Source: Psychrobacter sp. JCM 18903 | GTDB taxonomy: Bacteria > Pseudomonadota > Gammaproteobacteria > Pseudomonadales > Moraxellaceae | Reading direction: 5' to 3' | DNA: 51,570 bases | Assembly: GCF_000586475.1 (NCBI RefSeq) | Contig: NZ_BAWJ01000021.1 | Coordinates: forward strand, 1 to 51,570 | Part shown: positions 1 through 10,326 of the stretch, one piece after another | How the letters are laid out: every line of letters begins with the position of its first letter | Position numbering within the stretch: the stretch's first letter is position 1 | Position numbers and translations under genes: made by a program | Notes under the pieces: model-generated | What the model was told of the DNA's origin: nothing | What the model saw: only the letters and a program-made list of their open reading frames with translations | Database searches by the model: none

Positions 1-32
1 TTTTATGGTTCTAAAAACTAAAATATAAGTGA

Positions 33-1313
33 CTATTTACGGTCTTCAACTTTAACGAAGTCGCGATGCGTTTCACCAGTGTATAACTGACGTGGACGAC
101 CAATTTTGAACGGTGTGCTGTGCATCTCTAACCAATGGCTGATCCAACCAGAAGTACGAGCCAATGAGAAAATAACGGTAAACATTGACGTTGGGATACC
201 GATGGCTTTAAGGATAATGCCCGAGTAAAAATCAACGTTTGGATACAAGTTACGCTCAACGAAGAACGGGTCTTCTAAAGCAATTTTCTCAAGTGCCATG
301 GCAAGCTCAAGCTTAGGATCATTGATGCCCAATGCGCCCAATACTTCGTCACAAGTTTCTTTCATTACTTGTGCGCGTGGATCAAAGTTTTTATAAACGC
401 GATGACCAAAGCCCATCAGTTTCACTTCACGGCTCTTCACTTTTTCCATGAATTCAGGCACATTTTCAACTGAACCGATCTCATCTAACATCTCAAGCAC
501 GGCTTCGTTCGCGCCGCCATGTGATGGTCCCCAAAGGGCGGCGATACCAGCAGCGATACACGCATAAGGGTTAGCGCCAGTAGAACCAGCTAGACGTACA
601 GTAGACGTTGACGCGTTTTGCTCGTGGTCAGCATGCAAAGTAAAGATTTTGTCCATGGCGCGAGTGATGACGTCATTGGTTTTATAATCAACATCAGCAG
701 GCGTGGCAAACATCATGTATAAGAAGTTTTCAGCATAGCTAAAGTCATTGCGTGGGTACATGAACGGTTCGCCTTGCGAGTATTTATAACTCATCGCAGC
801 AAGCGTTGGCATTTTAGCGATTAGACGGATAGCCGTGATTTCACGATGCTCTTCGTTACTGACGTCTAATGCTTCATGATAAAACGCGGATAAAGCACCA
901 ACGACACCAACCATAATGGCCATTGGATGTGCGTCACGGCGGAAGCCTTCAAAGAACTTGCGCAACTGATCATGAACACCCGTATGCTTACGGATTTTTT
1001 CAAAGAAATCTGCTTTTTGCTCAGCGTTCGGCAAGTCGCCATGAATCAAGGCATAAGCCACTTCTAAATATTCAGCATTGTTTGCCAATTGATCGATAGG
1101 GTAGCCGCGGTGTAGTAGCTCACCTTTACCGCCATCAATATAAGTAATCTTTGATTCAACAGGAGCGGTTACTTTAAAACCAGGGTCATAAGACCAAAAT
1201 CCTGATTCTTGTAGAGCAGCAATATCTAGAACTGGACGCCCTAAAGTACCTTCGATAATAGGAAACTCGTATTCTTTACCATTGACGGTTAGTTTGGCAT
1301 TAGTGTCAGCCAT
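33..1313 (-). CDS. gltA: Citrate synthase (type II, hexameric-type)
   Basis: Condenses acetyl-CoA and oxaloacetate to citrate, the entry step of the TCA cycle, in the cytoplasm. The 426-residue protein has the full length expected of the Gram-negative type II enzyme. Catalytic residues are visible: His265 in [10 protein letters not shown], His304 in [14 protein letters not shown] and Asp361 in NVDFYSG. The start is supported by a GGAG ribosome site about 8 bases upstream of the ATG at 1313. The gene is transcribed away from the sdh-suc cluster, across about 1 kb of noncoding DNA, the arrangement common in gammaproteobacteria. The frame is intact. Identification is secure. Confidence 0.98.
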   Translation of the reverse strand: MADTNAKLTVNGKEYEFPIIEGTLGRPVLDIAALQESGFWSYDPGFKVTAPVESKITYIDGGKGELLHRGYPIDQLANNAEYLEVAYALIHGDLPNAEQKADFFEKIRKHTGVHDQLRKFFEGFRRDAHPMAIMVGVVGALSAFYHEALDVSNEEHREITAIRLIAKMPTLAAMSYKYSQGEPFMYPRNDFSYAENFLYMMFATPADVDYKTNDVITRAMDKIFTLHADHEQNASTSTVRLAGSTGANPYACIAAGIAALWGPSHGGANEAVLEMLDEIGSVENVPEFMEKVKSREVKLMGFGHRVYKNFDPRAQVMKETCDEVLGALGINDPKLELAMALEKIALEDPFFVERNLYPNVDFYSGIILKAIGIPTSMFTVIFSLARTSGWISHWLEMHSTPFKIGRPRQLYTGETHRDFVKVEDRK

Positions 1314-2342
1314 AAATTGCTCTCCATTGGTTTTAGCTTGTTAGAATAAAATTACGACAGACGCATACCCTCGGTCTATCGTTAGTCAAATCATAAAAAT
1401 GCATTTAACTCATTTAATACGCAGGGTATATTAGCAGTAATTACTTATGATTTGAAAAGACTTTTACCATCAATAGCACCAATTGGCACGGTTTAGTCGT
1501 GTTTATTCACTGTAATTTTTGTATCAAAATATGTCTGATTGGTTATTTTGCTTAGAAAGCTTGTTTTTATGACAGTAAGTACAGCTACATTATCCGCATA
1601 ATTTTTAAAGAATTTTACGATAATAATGTAGCAGGTTTTATTAATATTCGGGTTAAAAACAGACAGAGTATGCGTAGTAGACGAATTGAGTTTGGCGTAA
1701 ATTTCCTCAAAATTGAGCAATTTTGGCAAATACGTATGACCGCTGTCTATTTATTTGTTAACCCAGCGTTTGCCTTTTACTACTTAGGGGATAAATTTGT
1801 AATTATCGCCCAGTCATTTTATAATTGTAGGAACTTAACTGGCACTCGCTTTGTGCGAATTGATAAGTGGTCATGATGTAGTGTCGTTTTTCTATTCATA
1901 CTCGGTTATGGCTGAGTAGCACAAGAGCAACGACGCACTAGCGTTTTGATAGACAATATCTGTAATCCATGGTTTGAATGCTTTTGTTAACTGTTCTATT
2001 TTTAAGTCATTAGTAAAAGGGCTGTATTGATATCGATGACGGAGTAGCGCTGTCTTTATTGATATGACCAGTAAAAATAGACTAGTTAATCGATCTTACT
2101 CATGTTTATTTTCTTTGTTGTATAATAGACGGGTTGTTTTATAGACCTGTCGATTTGACGAGCGATATTAAACAGTTTATCAATACCTTGTACCCCACGA
2201 TCCTTTCTTCATATTTAGCGCAAACTAAACGAAGTCAGCTAGCTCTTCCTTACTTTATTCGTCTCGTGTGTTGCTCAATGCTTAATCGACATCAGTGATA
2301 TCAAGCGTTGATAGCAGATACAGGAGTATAACCGCAAAAAGG
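1314..2342. other. Long AT-rich divergent intergenic region between gltA and sdhC
   Basis: About 1 kb without a convincing gene. Short open frames on both strands (for example 1493-1729 minus and 1670-1876 plus) overlap each other, lack good ribosome sites and resemble no family I know. The region must carry the divergent gltA and sdhC promoters. A TTGACT / TATGCG pair with a 16-base spacer, reading toward gltA, lies at 1362-1389 and is only a weak candidate. An untranslated leader, regulator sites or a small RNA could be here, but nothing in the sequence proves it. Confidence 0.6.
2121..2126 (+). promoter_or_regulatory. Candidate -10 box (TATAAT) for the sdh operon
   Basis: A perfect TATAAT lies about 215 bases upstream of the sdhC start in the divergent region. 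No good -35 box sits at 17 bases; TTACTC at 19 bases is the nearest. If real, it leaves a long sdhC leader. This is a motif match only. Confidence 0.3.
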
Positions 2343-2729
2343 ATGCCCGCTGTGAAAAGCAACCGACCTATTGATCTGCCTTTAAGCCAAGTGATTAGCG
2401 TTAATCGCTCACCGATTGCGATCGCCTCTATCTTGCATCGTATCTCTGGCATTATTTTATTTTTATTGATTCCTGTCATGCTGTGGTTACTACAGAACTC
2501 ATTGGCTTCGGCTGAGAGCTTTGCAACCGTATTTGACAATGTACTTGTGCGCTTCTTAGCATGGATATTTGTTGCCGCGATTGCTTATCACTTTGTGATG
2601 GGTATTAAGCACTTATTTGCTGATATGGGCATGAACGAAGAGCTAAAATCTGGTCGCACTGCGTCTATGGTTAGTTTTGTGATTGCAGCGATTCTAATTG
2701 TCGCGTCATTTGTATGGGTGATGTTCTAA
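2343..2729 (+). CDS. sdhC: Succinate dehydrogenase cytochrome b556 subunit
   Basis: Membrane anchor subunit that, with SdhD, binds heme b and ubiquinone and holds the SdhAB catalytic part on the inner membrane. I chose the ATG at 2343 (protein begins MPAVKSNRPIDLPL) because the family signature starts there and AAAAAGG precedes it; the open frame extends upstream to 2295 without homology. The 128-residue protein has three hydrophobic segments and the RSPIAIASILHRISG motif with the conserved Ser, Arg and His near the quinone and heme sites. The heme-ligand His lies in the second segment (AYHFVMGIKHL). It overlaps sdhD by one base (TAATG), indicating translational coupling. Confidence 0.95.
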   Translation: MPAVKSNRPIDLPLSQVISVNRSPIAIASILHRISGIILFLLIPVMLWLLQNSLASAESFATVFDNVLVRFLAWIFVAAIAYHFVMGIKHLFADMGMNEELKSGRTASMVSFVIAAILIVASFVWVMF

Positions 2730-3135
2730 TGATAAAAAATGATTCAGGAATCAAAAGTGCGACTGGTCTGACAGGTTCAGGCTCACGCGATTGGATTATC
2801 CAGCGTATTAGCGCTGTCGTTTTAGCCGTTTATAGTGTGGTATTGCTGGGCTTCTTTTTGACGCACGGCGATGTTACTTATCTTGAATGGTCATCATTTA
2901 TGACCAGTTTACCTATGCGTCTATTTAGCTTGGTGGCGGTACTTGCCTAGCTGGTCATGCTTGGGTTGGTATGTGGACGGTTTTCACTGACTATATTACC
3001 ACGGGCAAATTGGGCTCAAGCGCAGCAGGTCTACGCTTAGTGCTACAGTCATTGATGATTATCGCTATTTTAGTGTTTCTATTTTGGGGTATTATGATTT
3101 TTTGGGGTACTGGTTTCGGTGTGGTTGCTGTTTAA
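2729..3135 (+). CDS. sdhD: Succinate dehydrogenase hydrophobic anchor subunit (one-base frame break)
   Basis: Second membrane anchor of complex II. The ATG at 2729 overlaps the sdhC stop. The N-terminal part (DWIIQRISAVVLAVYSVVLLGFF) shows the family's WxxQRxSA motif. The frame stops at 2950, but the downstream frame continues exactly as expected (GHAWVGMWTVFTDYIT, then a last membrane helix ending GTGFGVVAV) to a stop at 3133-3135. Restoring one T at about 2948 (GCC-TTA-GCT) gives a normal 135-residue SdhD with three membrane helices and the heme-site His in GHAW. I infer a sequencing deletion, not a real truncation, because the downstream half is fully conserved. Confidence 0.9.
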
Positions 3136-3598
3136 CGATAGCCAATCCCTTATAATCTGGATACGGTGTCAGACTCGCCTAGTCTACTATTTGTAGTTCT
3201 GGTGACATGCCCTCCTTGTATCCATATTATATTGAACAGACTATGTATTGATAATATTTATTTATCTGCAACTTGATTTATCTATAAACAATAACGGACG
3301 CGACTAGCAAATGTCAAAGTCATCCGTTAGTAGCCAAAAATAGTCATAGCCAATCATAGCGTTGGACATCATTGACTTAGCCAGTCACTTATATAATAGG
3401 TGCGCTATGGTTTAGTCAGTGAGCGAACCCAATATAACGATAGATATGCAAATTAGGTGGTTAAAGGTTGTGAGCGTCATCCACTTTGATAATTGCAAAT
3501 AGTGGCAAGACAATAAAGTGTTTTGTCCAGCAATAGGATGATTTTGAGACAGCCTTTTTATTTACTTCTAAGCATTAATAGGCATTAGGAAAACCGTA
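3136..3598. other. Long spacer between sdhD and sdhA with a repeat copy
   Basis: About 460 bases inside what is normally a tight operon, with no credible open frame. It carries one copy of a dispersed repeat (3161-3215) enclosed by a small GGATAC / GTATCC inverted repeat. Further on, TTGACT (3372) and TATAAT (3392) occur with a sub-optimal 14-base spacing, so a separate sdhA promoter is possible but unproven. Confidence 0.5.
3161..3215. repeat. Dispersed intergenic repeat, copy A
   Basis: The stretch starting ATACGGTGTCAG, continuing with AGTCTACTATTT and ending near a CCTCC run is closely matched at 46609-46665, some 43 kb away. Both copies are intergenic. Copy A sits within a weak stem whose outer arms are GGATAC (3159-3164) and GTATCC (3218-3223). 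Confidence 0.65.
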
Positions 3599-5449
3599 AT
3601 GGCAACTAGACAAGATAATACCATTAGTAATATTAAGACGCTAAACTATGACGCAGTCATCGTTGGTGGCGGCGGCTCAGGTATGCGTGCTTCACTACAT
3701 TTGGCAGAAGCAGGCATGAAAGTTGCCGTTTTGACCAAAGTATTCCCAACCCGTTCGCACACGGTTGCGGCTCAGGGCGGTATCGGCGCAAGTTTAGGCA
3801 ACATGAGCAACGATAACTGGCATTTCCACTTTTATGATACCGTTAAAGGGTCAGATTGGTTGGGTGACCAAGACGCGATTGAATATATGTGCCGTGAAGC
3901 GCCTAAAGTCGTCTATGAGCTTGAGCACATGGGCATGCCGTTTGACCGTAACGAAGACGGCACAATTTATCAGCGCCCATTTGGTGGTCATACCTCAAAC
4001 TATGGTGAAAAAGCCGTACAACGTGCGTGTGCTGCAGCTGACCGTACGGGTCACGCGCTATTACATACGTTATATCAGAAGAATTTGCAGCAAGGCACTG
4101 AGTTCTTTATCGAGTGGATTGCGCTTGATTTGATCAAAGACGAAGCGGGTAATATTAACGGTGTTATCGCGCTTGAGCAAGAGACAGGTACGGTTGCCGT
4201 ATTCCAGTCACCGATTACTGTCCTAGCGACAGGTGGTGCAGGTCGTATCTTCGCCGCTTCTACTAACGCTTATATCAATACTGGTGACGGTATTGGCATG
4301 GCCGTTCGTGCTGGTATTCCATTACAAGACATGGAGTTTTGGCAGTTCCACCCAACAGGTGTCCACGGTGCAGGCGTACTGTTAACTGAAGGTTGCCGTG
4401 GTGAAGGCGCTATCTTACGTAATAAAGATGGCGAAGCGTTCATGGAGCGTTATGCGCCAACGGTTAAAGACTTAGCACCACGTGATTTGGTTTCTCGTTC
4501 TATGGATCAAGAAATCAAAGAAGGTCGTGGTTGTGGTCCAAATGCTGACCATATCGTGATGGATATGACGCATTTAGGTGTTGAAACCATCATGAAGCGT
4601 TTACCATCAGTATTTGAGATTGGTAAAAACTTCGCTAACGTTGATATCACCAAAGAGCCAATTCCCGTTATTCCAACCATTCACTATATGATGGGCGGTA
4701 TTCCAACCACCATCCATGGTCAAGTAATCACGCCTGATCTAGAAGCGGGTACTGATGAAGACGGTCTATATGCAAAAGGCAACGTGGTTAAAGGTCTTTA
4801 TGCTATCGGTGAATGTGCTTGTGTCAGTGTTCATGGTGCCAACCGCTTAGGTACGAATTCACTGCTTGATCTATTGGTATTTGGTCGTGCTGCTGGTAAG
4901 CATATCGTTGATGAATTCCATCATGCCGATCATAACTATAAGCCTCTAGATCCACGCGTGCTAGATTATACGGTCGGTCGTTTAGACAAGCTACAACAGT
5001 CGACCGAAGGCTACAATGCCCAAGATGTGGCTGACGAGATTCGTGCGACCATGCAAGCGCATGCGAGTGTGTTCCGTACGCAAGCGATGATGGACGAAGG
5101 TGTTGAGAAGATTTTAGCGCTTGGTGACAAGATTGAAAAAATCCATTTGGCTGATAAATCACAAGTATTTAACACAGCGCGCATTGAAGCATTCGAAGTG
5201 GCTAACTTGTATGAAGTGGCCAAAGCGACGATGGTATCAGCGGCAATGCGTCACGAAAGCCGCGGTGCTCATAGTGTGTCTGACTATGACCGTCCAGAAG
5301 ATGATGATTACGCACCAAATGGCCGTAATGACCACGAGTGGATGAAGCATACCTTATGGTATTCTGAAGGCAATCGAATCATTTATAAGCCAGTTCGTAA
5401 AGTACCACTAACGGTTGATTATATCGAACCAAAAGTTCGCGTCTATTAA
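3599..5449 (+). CDS. sdhA: Succinate dehydrogenase flavoprotein subunit
   Basis: Oxidises succinate to fumarate and passes electrons to SdhB. The 616-residue protein is full length and intact. The dinucleotide-binding motif VIVGGGGSGMRA lies at residues 20-31. His54 in RSHTVAAQGG is the expected site of covalent FAD attachment. HPTG and the RDLVSRSMDQE segment supply substrate-binding residues. The C-terminal domain contains the SRGAHSVSDYDRPEDDD region typical of the family. It lies in the same direction as sdhCD and sdhB but is separated from both by unusual gaps (463 and 211 bases). Confidence 0.98.
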   Translation: MATRQDNTISNIKTLNYDAVIVGGGGSGMRASLHLAEAGMKVAVLTKVFPTRSHTVAAQGGIGASLGNMSNDNWHFHFYDTVKGSDWLGDQDAIEYMCREAPKVVYELEHMGMPFDRNEDGTIYQRPFGGHTSNYGEKAVQRACAAADRTGHALLHTLYQKNLQQGTEFFIEWIALDLIKDEAGNINGVIALEQETGTVAVFQSPITVLATGGAGRIFAASTNAYINTGDGIGMAVRAGIPLQDMEFWQFHPTGVHGAGVLLTEGCRGEGAILRNKDGEAFMERYAPTVKDLAPRDLVSRSMDQEIKEGRGCGPNADHIVMDMTHLGVETIMKRLPSVFEIGKNFANVDITKEPIPVIPTIHYMMGGIPTTIHGQVITPDLEAGTDEDGLYAKGNVVKGLYAIGECACVSVHGANRLGTNSLLDLLVFGRAAGKHIVDEFHHADHNYKPLDPRVLDYTVGRLDKLQQSTEGYNAQDVADEIRATMQAHASVFRTQAMMDEGVEKILALGDKIEKIHLADKSQVFNTARIEAFEVANLYEVAKATMVSAAMRHESRGAHSVSDYDRPEDDDYAPNGRNDHEWMKHTLWYSEGNRIIYKPVRKVPLTVDYIEPKVRVY

Positions 5450-5660
5450 TTTTAGACTGCGCAATTTAGCGATACGAACAGCGTAAACGTTTTATTTTTT
5501 ATTCATTTATTAAAAGGTGACCGCCAGCTACATGCTCATGCCAGCGTGACAATATGATTAGTTTATATTTGATAATTACTGTCAATATGGGCTAATCAAT
5601 AGCGCTGATATGCTGCAACCTTTGTATGCCCGCCATCACCTACGTGTGGAGTTTAGCATT

Positions 5661-6368
5661 ATGAGCCGAGGTACTCGCACCATCGAAATCTATCGCTACG
5701 ATCCTGATCTGGACGCAGCGCCGCGCATGCAACGTATACGATTGAGTTGCTAGACTCAGATCGTATGTTGCTTGACGTGTTATTACGCCTGAAAAAGGAA
5801 GACGAAACACTGACCTTCCGTCGCTCTTGCCGTGAAGGTATTTGTGGCTCTGATGGCATGAACATCAATGGCAAAAATGGTCTAGCGTGTCTCATTAACA
5901 TGAACACTCTGCCAGAAAAAGTCACGGTTCGTCCATTACCAGGTCTACCTGTTGTTCGCGATTTGGTTGTTGATATGAACCAATTCTATGAGCAATATGA
6001 GAAAGTACATCCGTACTTGATTAATGACCAGCCAGCACCGCCGACAGAGCGTTTGCAATCACCTGAACAACGCGAAAAGCTAAACGGTTTGTACGAATGT
6101 ATTCTATGCGCATGCTGTTCAACCAGCTGCCCATCGTTCTGGTGGAACCTGATAAATTCTTAGGTCCATCAGCACTACTGCATGCTTATCGCTTCGTAGC
6201 TGATAGCCGTGATGGTGATACGCAAGCACGTTTGGCGCGTTAGATGATCCATTTAGCCTATTCCGTTGCCGCGGTATCATGAACTGTGTATCAGTTTGTC
6301 CAAAAGGCTTAAACCCAACCAAAGCAATTGGTCATTTACGTAATATGCTCATTGACCAAGCAGGTTAA
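5661..6368 (+). CDS. sdhB: Succinate dehydrogenase iron-sulfur subunit (three one-base frame breaks)
   Basis: Carries electrons from SdhA to quinone through [2Fe-2S], [4Fe-4S] and [3Fe-4S] clusters. The start at 5661 ([14 protein letters not shown]) follows GGAG at 5648-5651. The reading frame breaks three times, each repaired by adding one base: an A near 5731 (CAA-ACG-TAT), a C near 6148 (AAC-CCT-GAT) and a T near 6240 (CGT-TTA-GAT). The repaired 236-residue protein has all cluster cysteines: [10 protein letters not shown] plus a later Cys for 2Fe-2[13 protein letters not shown], and [17 protein letters not shown]. The family length is normal. Three independent breaks in an otherwise perfectly conserved respiratory gene point to sequence error. 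Confidence 0.92.
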
Positions 6369-6407
6369 TCGTTTATAATTGTCTGGTTTTTTTGCAGATA
6401 GCGTACG

Positions 6408-6442
6408 AAAAACACCACCTAATCATTAGGTGGTGTTTTTTA
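6408..6442 (+). terminator. Rho-independent terminator after sdhB
   Basis: A near-perfect hairpin with arms ACACCACCT and AGGTGGTGT around TAATCATTA-type central bases is followed by a run of six T. It lies 40 bases after the sdhB stop and separates sdhCDAB from sucA. Confidence 0.9.
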
Positions 6443-7290
6443 TGAACAATATATCTAAAATTATTTAATTTTTTCAGTGTCAGATAGGGCTTATAGAGAC
6501 GATTATTCGACATGGTTAAAGGTAAGGCTGGGCTATCAATACGTTGGTTGTATGTAAGAAGGCATGATATATACGTCAGCAATCTATATAATTGGTGTTA
6601 GAAAAAAGTATTCAGCCAGAGATATTCACCACGTTAAATGTTAGAATAGCGCATTATTTTAATAATTAGTGGTTTTGACGAACCACTATCAGTCGTTAAT
6701 GTTTAACTTACTGATAAATAAGTATTCAAAACAAATAATAGACTGGAATAATACATCCAAAATGATAGTAGATATTCATTACCTAAATAGTTAGTATTGA
6801 ACAAACAAACTATGGCGCAAAACGCTGTCATGCTACTCTATACAGCAACGTATGTTTGCCATAAAAGCAATGATAGCTTGGGAATAACCAGACGTTCCAG
6901 CGAGGATAGCCAAATGATAGGCCAGCTGAAGGCGTCAATAATTCATCGATCATTTATCTTTGATGAATTGGTTATGACTAACTTCAGTATATATAAATTA
7001 ATGTTGTGAGACGAGTCAGATAACAAAACTGGACGTTCACAAATAATTATATTTTTAATATAGGTATTGTAATGGCACTTATTATCACTATTTAGCATAA
7101 CTGTCTGTCATAAGCAAAAGCACAGACAAGCGTACTTTTCTTTTATAGTAAATAGTAATAAGTGTGGTTCATAAATCAGTACTGAACAGAATACGATTGA
7201 GTTTTTATAGTATTGAGATGTTTTACATACAACAGATTACACAATAATAAGCACGATTCCATTCATTTATCTATCAAATAGACGATTATT
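6443..7290. other. Long noncoding region between sdhB terminator and sucA
   Basis: About 850 AT-rich bases with no supported gene. The longest open frame (6797-7009, 70 codons) has no family resemblance, no ribosome site and a composition no different from its surroundings. The sucA promoter must lie here, but I could not pick a convincing -35/-10 pair. The size is notable because sdhB and sucA are normally close. Confidence 0.5.
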
Positions 7291-10173
7291 ATGAATAGTA
7301 TAACTAAAGAAGCCGCAAGCCTAGGACATACAGAACTGGCTGCTGACAACGCCAGCTATATAGAAGCTCTTTATGAGCAGTACCTAAATGACCCTGATAG
7401 CGTTGATACCGATTGGCAAACGTATTTTGAACAATACAAATCGCCAAACGATGCACAGCATAACGCTATTAAGGAACAGTTTTTGTTGCTTGCCCGCAAC
7501 CAAACTGCCAACAAAGCCAGCACTCAAGCGCCTGCTGAAAATGCAGGCTTAGCTGACTGTGCTAACCCTAAACAAATGGGTGTACAGCAGCTAATTTCAG
7601 CTTACCGTCGCCGTGGTCATCGCCGCGCCAAGCTTGATCCGTTAAATCTACATCCACGTGCAGAAGTGGAAGATTTGACCCTTGCTTATCATAATCTTTC
7701 AGAAGCTGATCTTGATACAGTATTTCCTACCAATGATTTGAATATCGGTAAAGACGAAGCGCCATTACGTGAAATTATCGAAATTATGGAACGTGTTTAC
7801 TGCCGTTACATTGGTACTGAATACATGCACGTTACCACCAGTACTGAAAAACGCTGGATGGAAAAGTATCTAGAAACCAACTTAGGTTACATCAAGTTTG
7901 ATAAAGAAAAGCGCTTATCTATTCTTGAGCGCCTCACAGCAGCTGAAGGTCTAGAAAAATACTTAGCACGTAAATATACGGGCGTTAAGCGTTTCGGACT
8001 AGAGGGCGGCGAAAGCTTTATCCCTGCTATCAATGAAATCATCCAACGTGCAGGCGGTTATGGCACTAAAGAGATGGTCATTGGTATGGCTCACCGTGGA
8101 CGCCTAAACCTACTGGTCAATATCTTAGGTAAAAACCCTGCGGACTTGTTTGACGAGTTTGATGGTAAAGTACAGCCAGAAAAAGGCTCAGGTGACGTTA
8201 AATACCATAATGGTTTTTCATCAAACGTGATGACGCCAGGCGGTGAAGCGCATTTGGCTTTAGCATTTAACCCATCACATCTTGAGATTGTCGCACCGGT
8301 ATTGCAAGGCTCTGTACGTGCCCGTCAGGTGCGTCGCAACGATCAGCCACTTTTGGATAATAAAGGCGGTAATTCAGTATTGCCAATCGTTATTCATGGT
8401 GATGCTGCGTTTGCTGGTCAAGGCGTGGTTCAAGAAACGTTCCAAATGTCACAAACCCGTGCTTATACCACTGGTGGTACTGTACATATTGTGATCAATA
8501 ACCAAGTCGGTTTCACGACCAGCCGTCAAGAAGACGTGCGTTCGACTGAGTACTGTACTGATGTTGCAAAAATGGTACATGCACCTATTCTACATGTGAA
8601 CGGTGATGATCCTGAGTCGGTCGTATTTGCCGCGCAGTTAGCATTAGATTACCGTCACGAGTTTGATAAAGACATCATTATCGATCTGTTCTGCTATCGC
8701 CGTAATGGTCATAACGAAGCGGATGAGCCGTCAGCGACTCAGCCACTCATGTATGCAGTTATCAAGAAACTACCAACGACTCGTACGATTTATGCACAAA
8801 AACTCATCGAAGACGGTATTTTGAATGCTGAAGAAGAAAAGCAGTATGAAGATGACTATCGTGAGTCTTTAGACCGTGGTGACTATGTTGCAAACTCATT
8901 GGTTAATGAGCCTAACGAAGAGTTGTTCGTCGATTGGAAACCTTATTTAGGTCACGATTTGGTGGATGATTGGGATACCAGTGTCGACATCGAGATTCTA
9001 AAAGGGTATGGACGTCGTATGGCGGAAATGCCAGAAGGCTATAAGTTACAACGCCAAGTCCAAAAAGTGGTTGAGCAGCGCTTGGCCATGCAGACAGGCG
9101 AAGAGCCATTAAACTGGGGTGCAGCTGAAACGCTGGCATACGCATCACTAGTCGATAACGATAAAGTATTGGTACGTATTACTGGTGAAGATGTGGGTCG
9201 CGGTACTTTCTCACATCGTCATAGCGAAATCTATAATATCAATGATGGCAGTATGTATGTGCCATTGGCTCATATGAGTGACACTCAAGCCCGCTTTGCC
9301 ACTTATAACTCATTGTTGTCAGAAGAAGCGGTATTAGCATTTGAATATGGTTATGCAACGACAGTACCAAATGCCTTGATCGTTTGGGAAGCGCAGTTTG
9401 GTGACTTCGTCAACGGCGCGCAGGTAGTGATTGACCAGTTTATCTCAAGTGGTGAGACGAAATGGCAGCGCGTTTGTGGTCTAACTATGTTATTACCACA
9501 TGGTTTTGAAGGTCAAGGTCCTGAGCATTCATCTGCTCGTCTTGAGCGTTTCTTACAGCTATGTGCTGAAGACAATATGCAAGTAATAACGCCAACGACA
9601 CCTGCACAGATCTATCATGCGCTACGTCGTCAAGCGGTTCGCCCAATTCGTAAGCCATTGATTGTCATGTCACCGAAGAGCTTACTACGTCATAAGCTAG
9701 CAACTTCAAATCTTGAAGAGCTGGCGAATGGTAAGTTTGAAACGGTACTGCCAGAGATGGATAACCAAAATGCAGACCAAGTCACTCGTATGGTGCTTTG
9801 TGGTGGTAAAGTTTATTACGACTTGCTTGAGCAGCGCCGCGCATTAGGTCTAGATCATGTCGCTATTGTTCGTATTGAGCAGCTCTACCCATTACCAGAG
9901 CAGCGTTTGATTGCTGAGATTGAAAAATATAGTAACTTGGCTGAGATTGTTTGGACGCAAGAAGAGCCGCTTAACCAAGGCGCTTGGTATTATTTAGCAC
10001 CGCATATGTACCGTATCGTCGTACCACACCCAACCAAGGCGAAAGTCATGGAACCAGTGGCGCGTCCTGCGAGTGCAGCACCTGCCACAGGGTCACCGAA
10101 ACTGCATGCTCAACAGCAGCAAGCGTTGATCGCTGGTGGTCTTGGTATCAGTGTCGATGAGTTGGCTAAGTAA
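7291..10173 (+). CDS. sucA: 2-oxoglutarate dehydrogenase E1 component
   Basis: Thiamine-diphosphate-dependent subunit that decarboxylates 2-oxoglutarate and transfers the succinyl group to the lipoyl arm of SucB. It is 960 residues, full length and unbroken. The N-terminus has the E1o-specific YLNDPDSVDTDWQTYF segment. MAHRGRLNLLVNILGK and GDAAFAGQGVVQETFQMSQ form the cofactor-binding part, followed by the NNQVGFTT motif and RRNGHNEADEPS. The C-terminal transketolase-like domain includes EGQGPEHSSARLERFLQL. The ribosome site before the ATG at 7291 is weak. sucB follows after 153 bases. Confidence 0.98.
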   Translation: MNSITKEAASLGHTELAADNASYIEALYEQYLNDPDSVDTDWQTYFEQYKSPNDAQHNAIKEQFLLLARNQTANKASTQAPAENAGLADCANPKQMGVQQLISAYRRRGHRRAKLDPLNLHPRAEVEDLTLAYHNLSEADLDTVFPTNDLNIGKDEAPLREIIEIMERVYCRYIGTEYMHVTTSTEKRWMEKYLETNLGYIKFDKEKRLSILERLTAAEGLEKYLARKYTGVKRFGLEGGESFIPAINEIIQRAGGYGTKEMVIGMAHRGRLNLLVNILGKNPADLFDEFDGKVQPEKGSGDVKYHNGFSSNVMTPGGEAHLALAFNPSHLEIVAPVLQGSVRARQVRRNDQPLLDNKGGNSVLPIVIHGDAAFAGQGVVQETFQMSQTRAYTTGGTVHIVINNQVGFTTSRQEDVRSTEYCTDVAKMVHAPILHVNGDDPESVVFAAQLALDYRHEFDKDIIIDLFCYRRNGHNEADEPSATQPLMYAVIKKLPTTRTIYAQKLIEDGILNAEEEKQYEDDYRESLDRGDYVANSLVNEPNEELFVDWKPYLGHDLVDDWDTSVDIEILKGYGRRMAEMPEGYKLQRQVQKVVEQRLAMQTGEEPLNWGAAETLAYASLVDNDKVLVRITGEDVGRGTFSHRHSEIYNINDGSMYVPLAHMSDTQARFATYNSLLSEEAVLAFEYGYATTVPNALIVWEAQFGDFVNGAQVVIDQFISSGETKWQRVCGLTMLLPHGFEGQGPEHSSARLERFLQLCAEDNMQVITPTTPAQIYHALRRQAVRPIRKPLIVMSPKSLLRHKLATSNLEELANGKFETVLPEMDNQNADQVTRMVLCGGKVYYDLLEQRRALGLDHVAIVRIEQLYPLPEQRLIAEIEKYSNLAEIVWTQEEPLNQGAWYYLAPHMYRIVVPHPTKAKVMEPVARPASAAPATGSPKLHAQQQQALIAGGLGISVDELAK

Positions 10174-10326
10174 CAGATTATTGAAGATAAATGAATCAGG
10201 CGATAACAGTCAGTATGTTGTAATAAAATCTAGATAGTATTATCTAAGATCGCTATGCAAGATGGCACTGACTGCCTATCACGACTTAATAACAAATATG
10301 AATATCCCAATCTAAGGAGTATATCG

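Noticed and set aside
1493..1876. Two short open frames on opposite strands in the gltA-sdhC gap
   Set aside because: They overlap each other, have no ribosome site and no family resemblance; the region is AT-rich, where chance frames of this size are common.
2940..2960. Programmed frameshift in sdhD
   Set aside because: No slippery heptamer or downstream structure, and similar breaks hit many unrelated genes, so sequence error is simpler.
4824..5223. Open frames on the minus strand within sdhA
   Set aside because: Shadows of a strongly conserved coding gene in other frames.
6797..7009. 70-codon open frame upstream of sucA
   Set aside because: No ribosome site, unremarkable composition and no recognisable motif; treated as chance.
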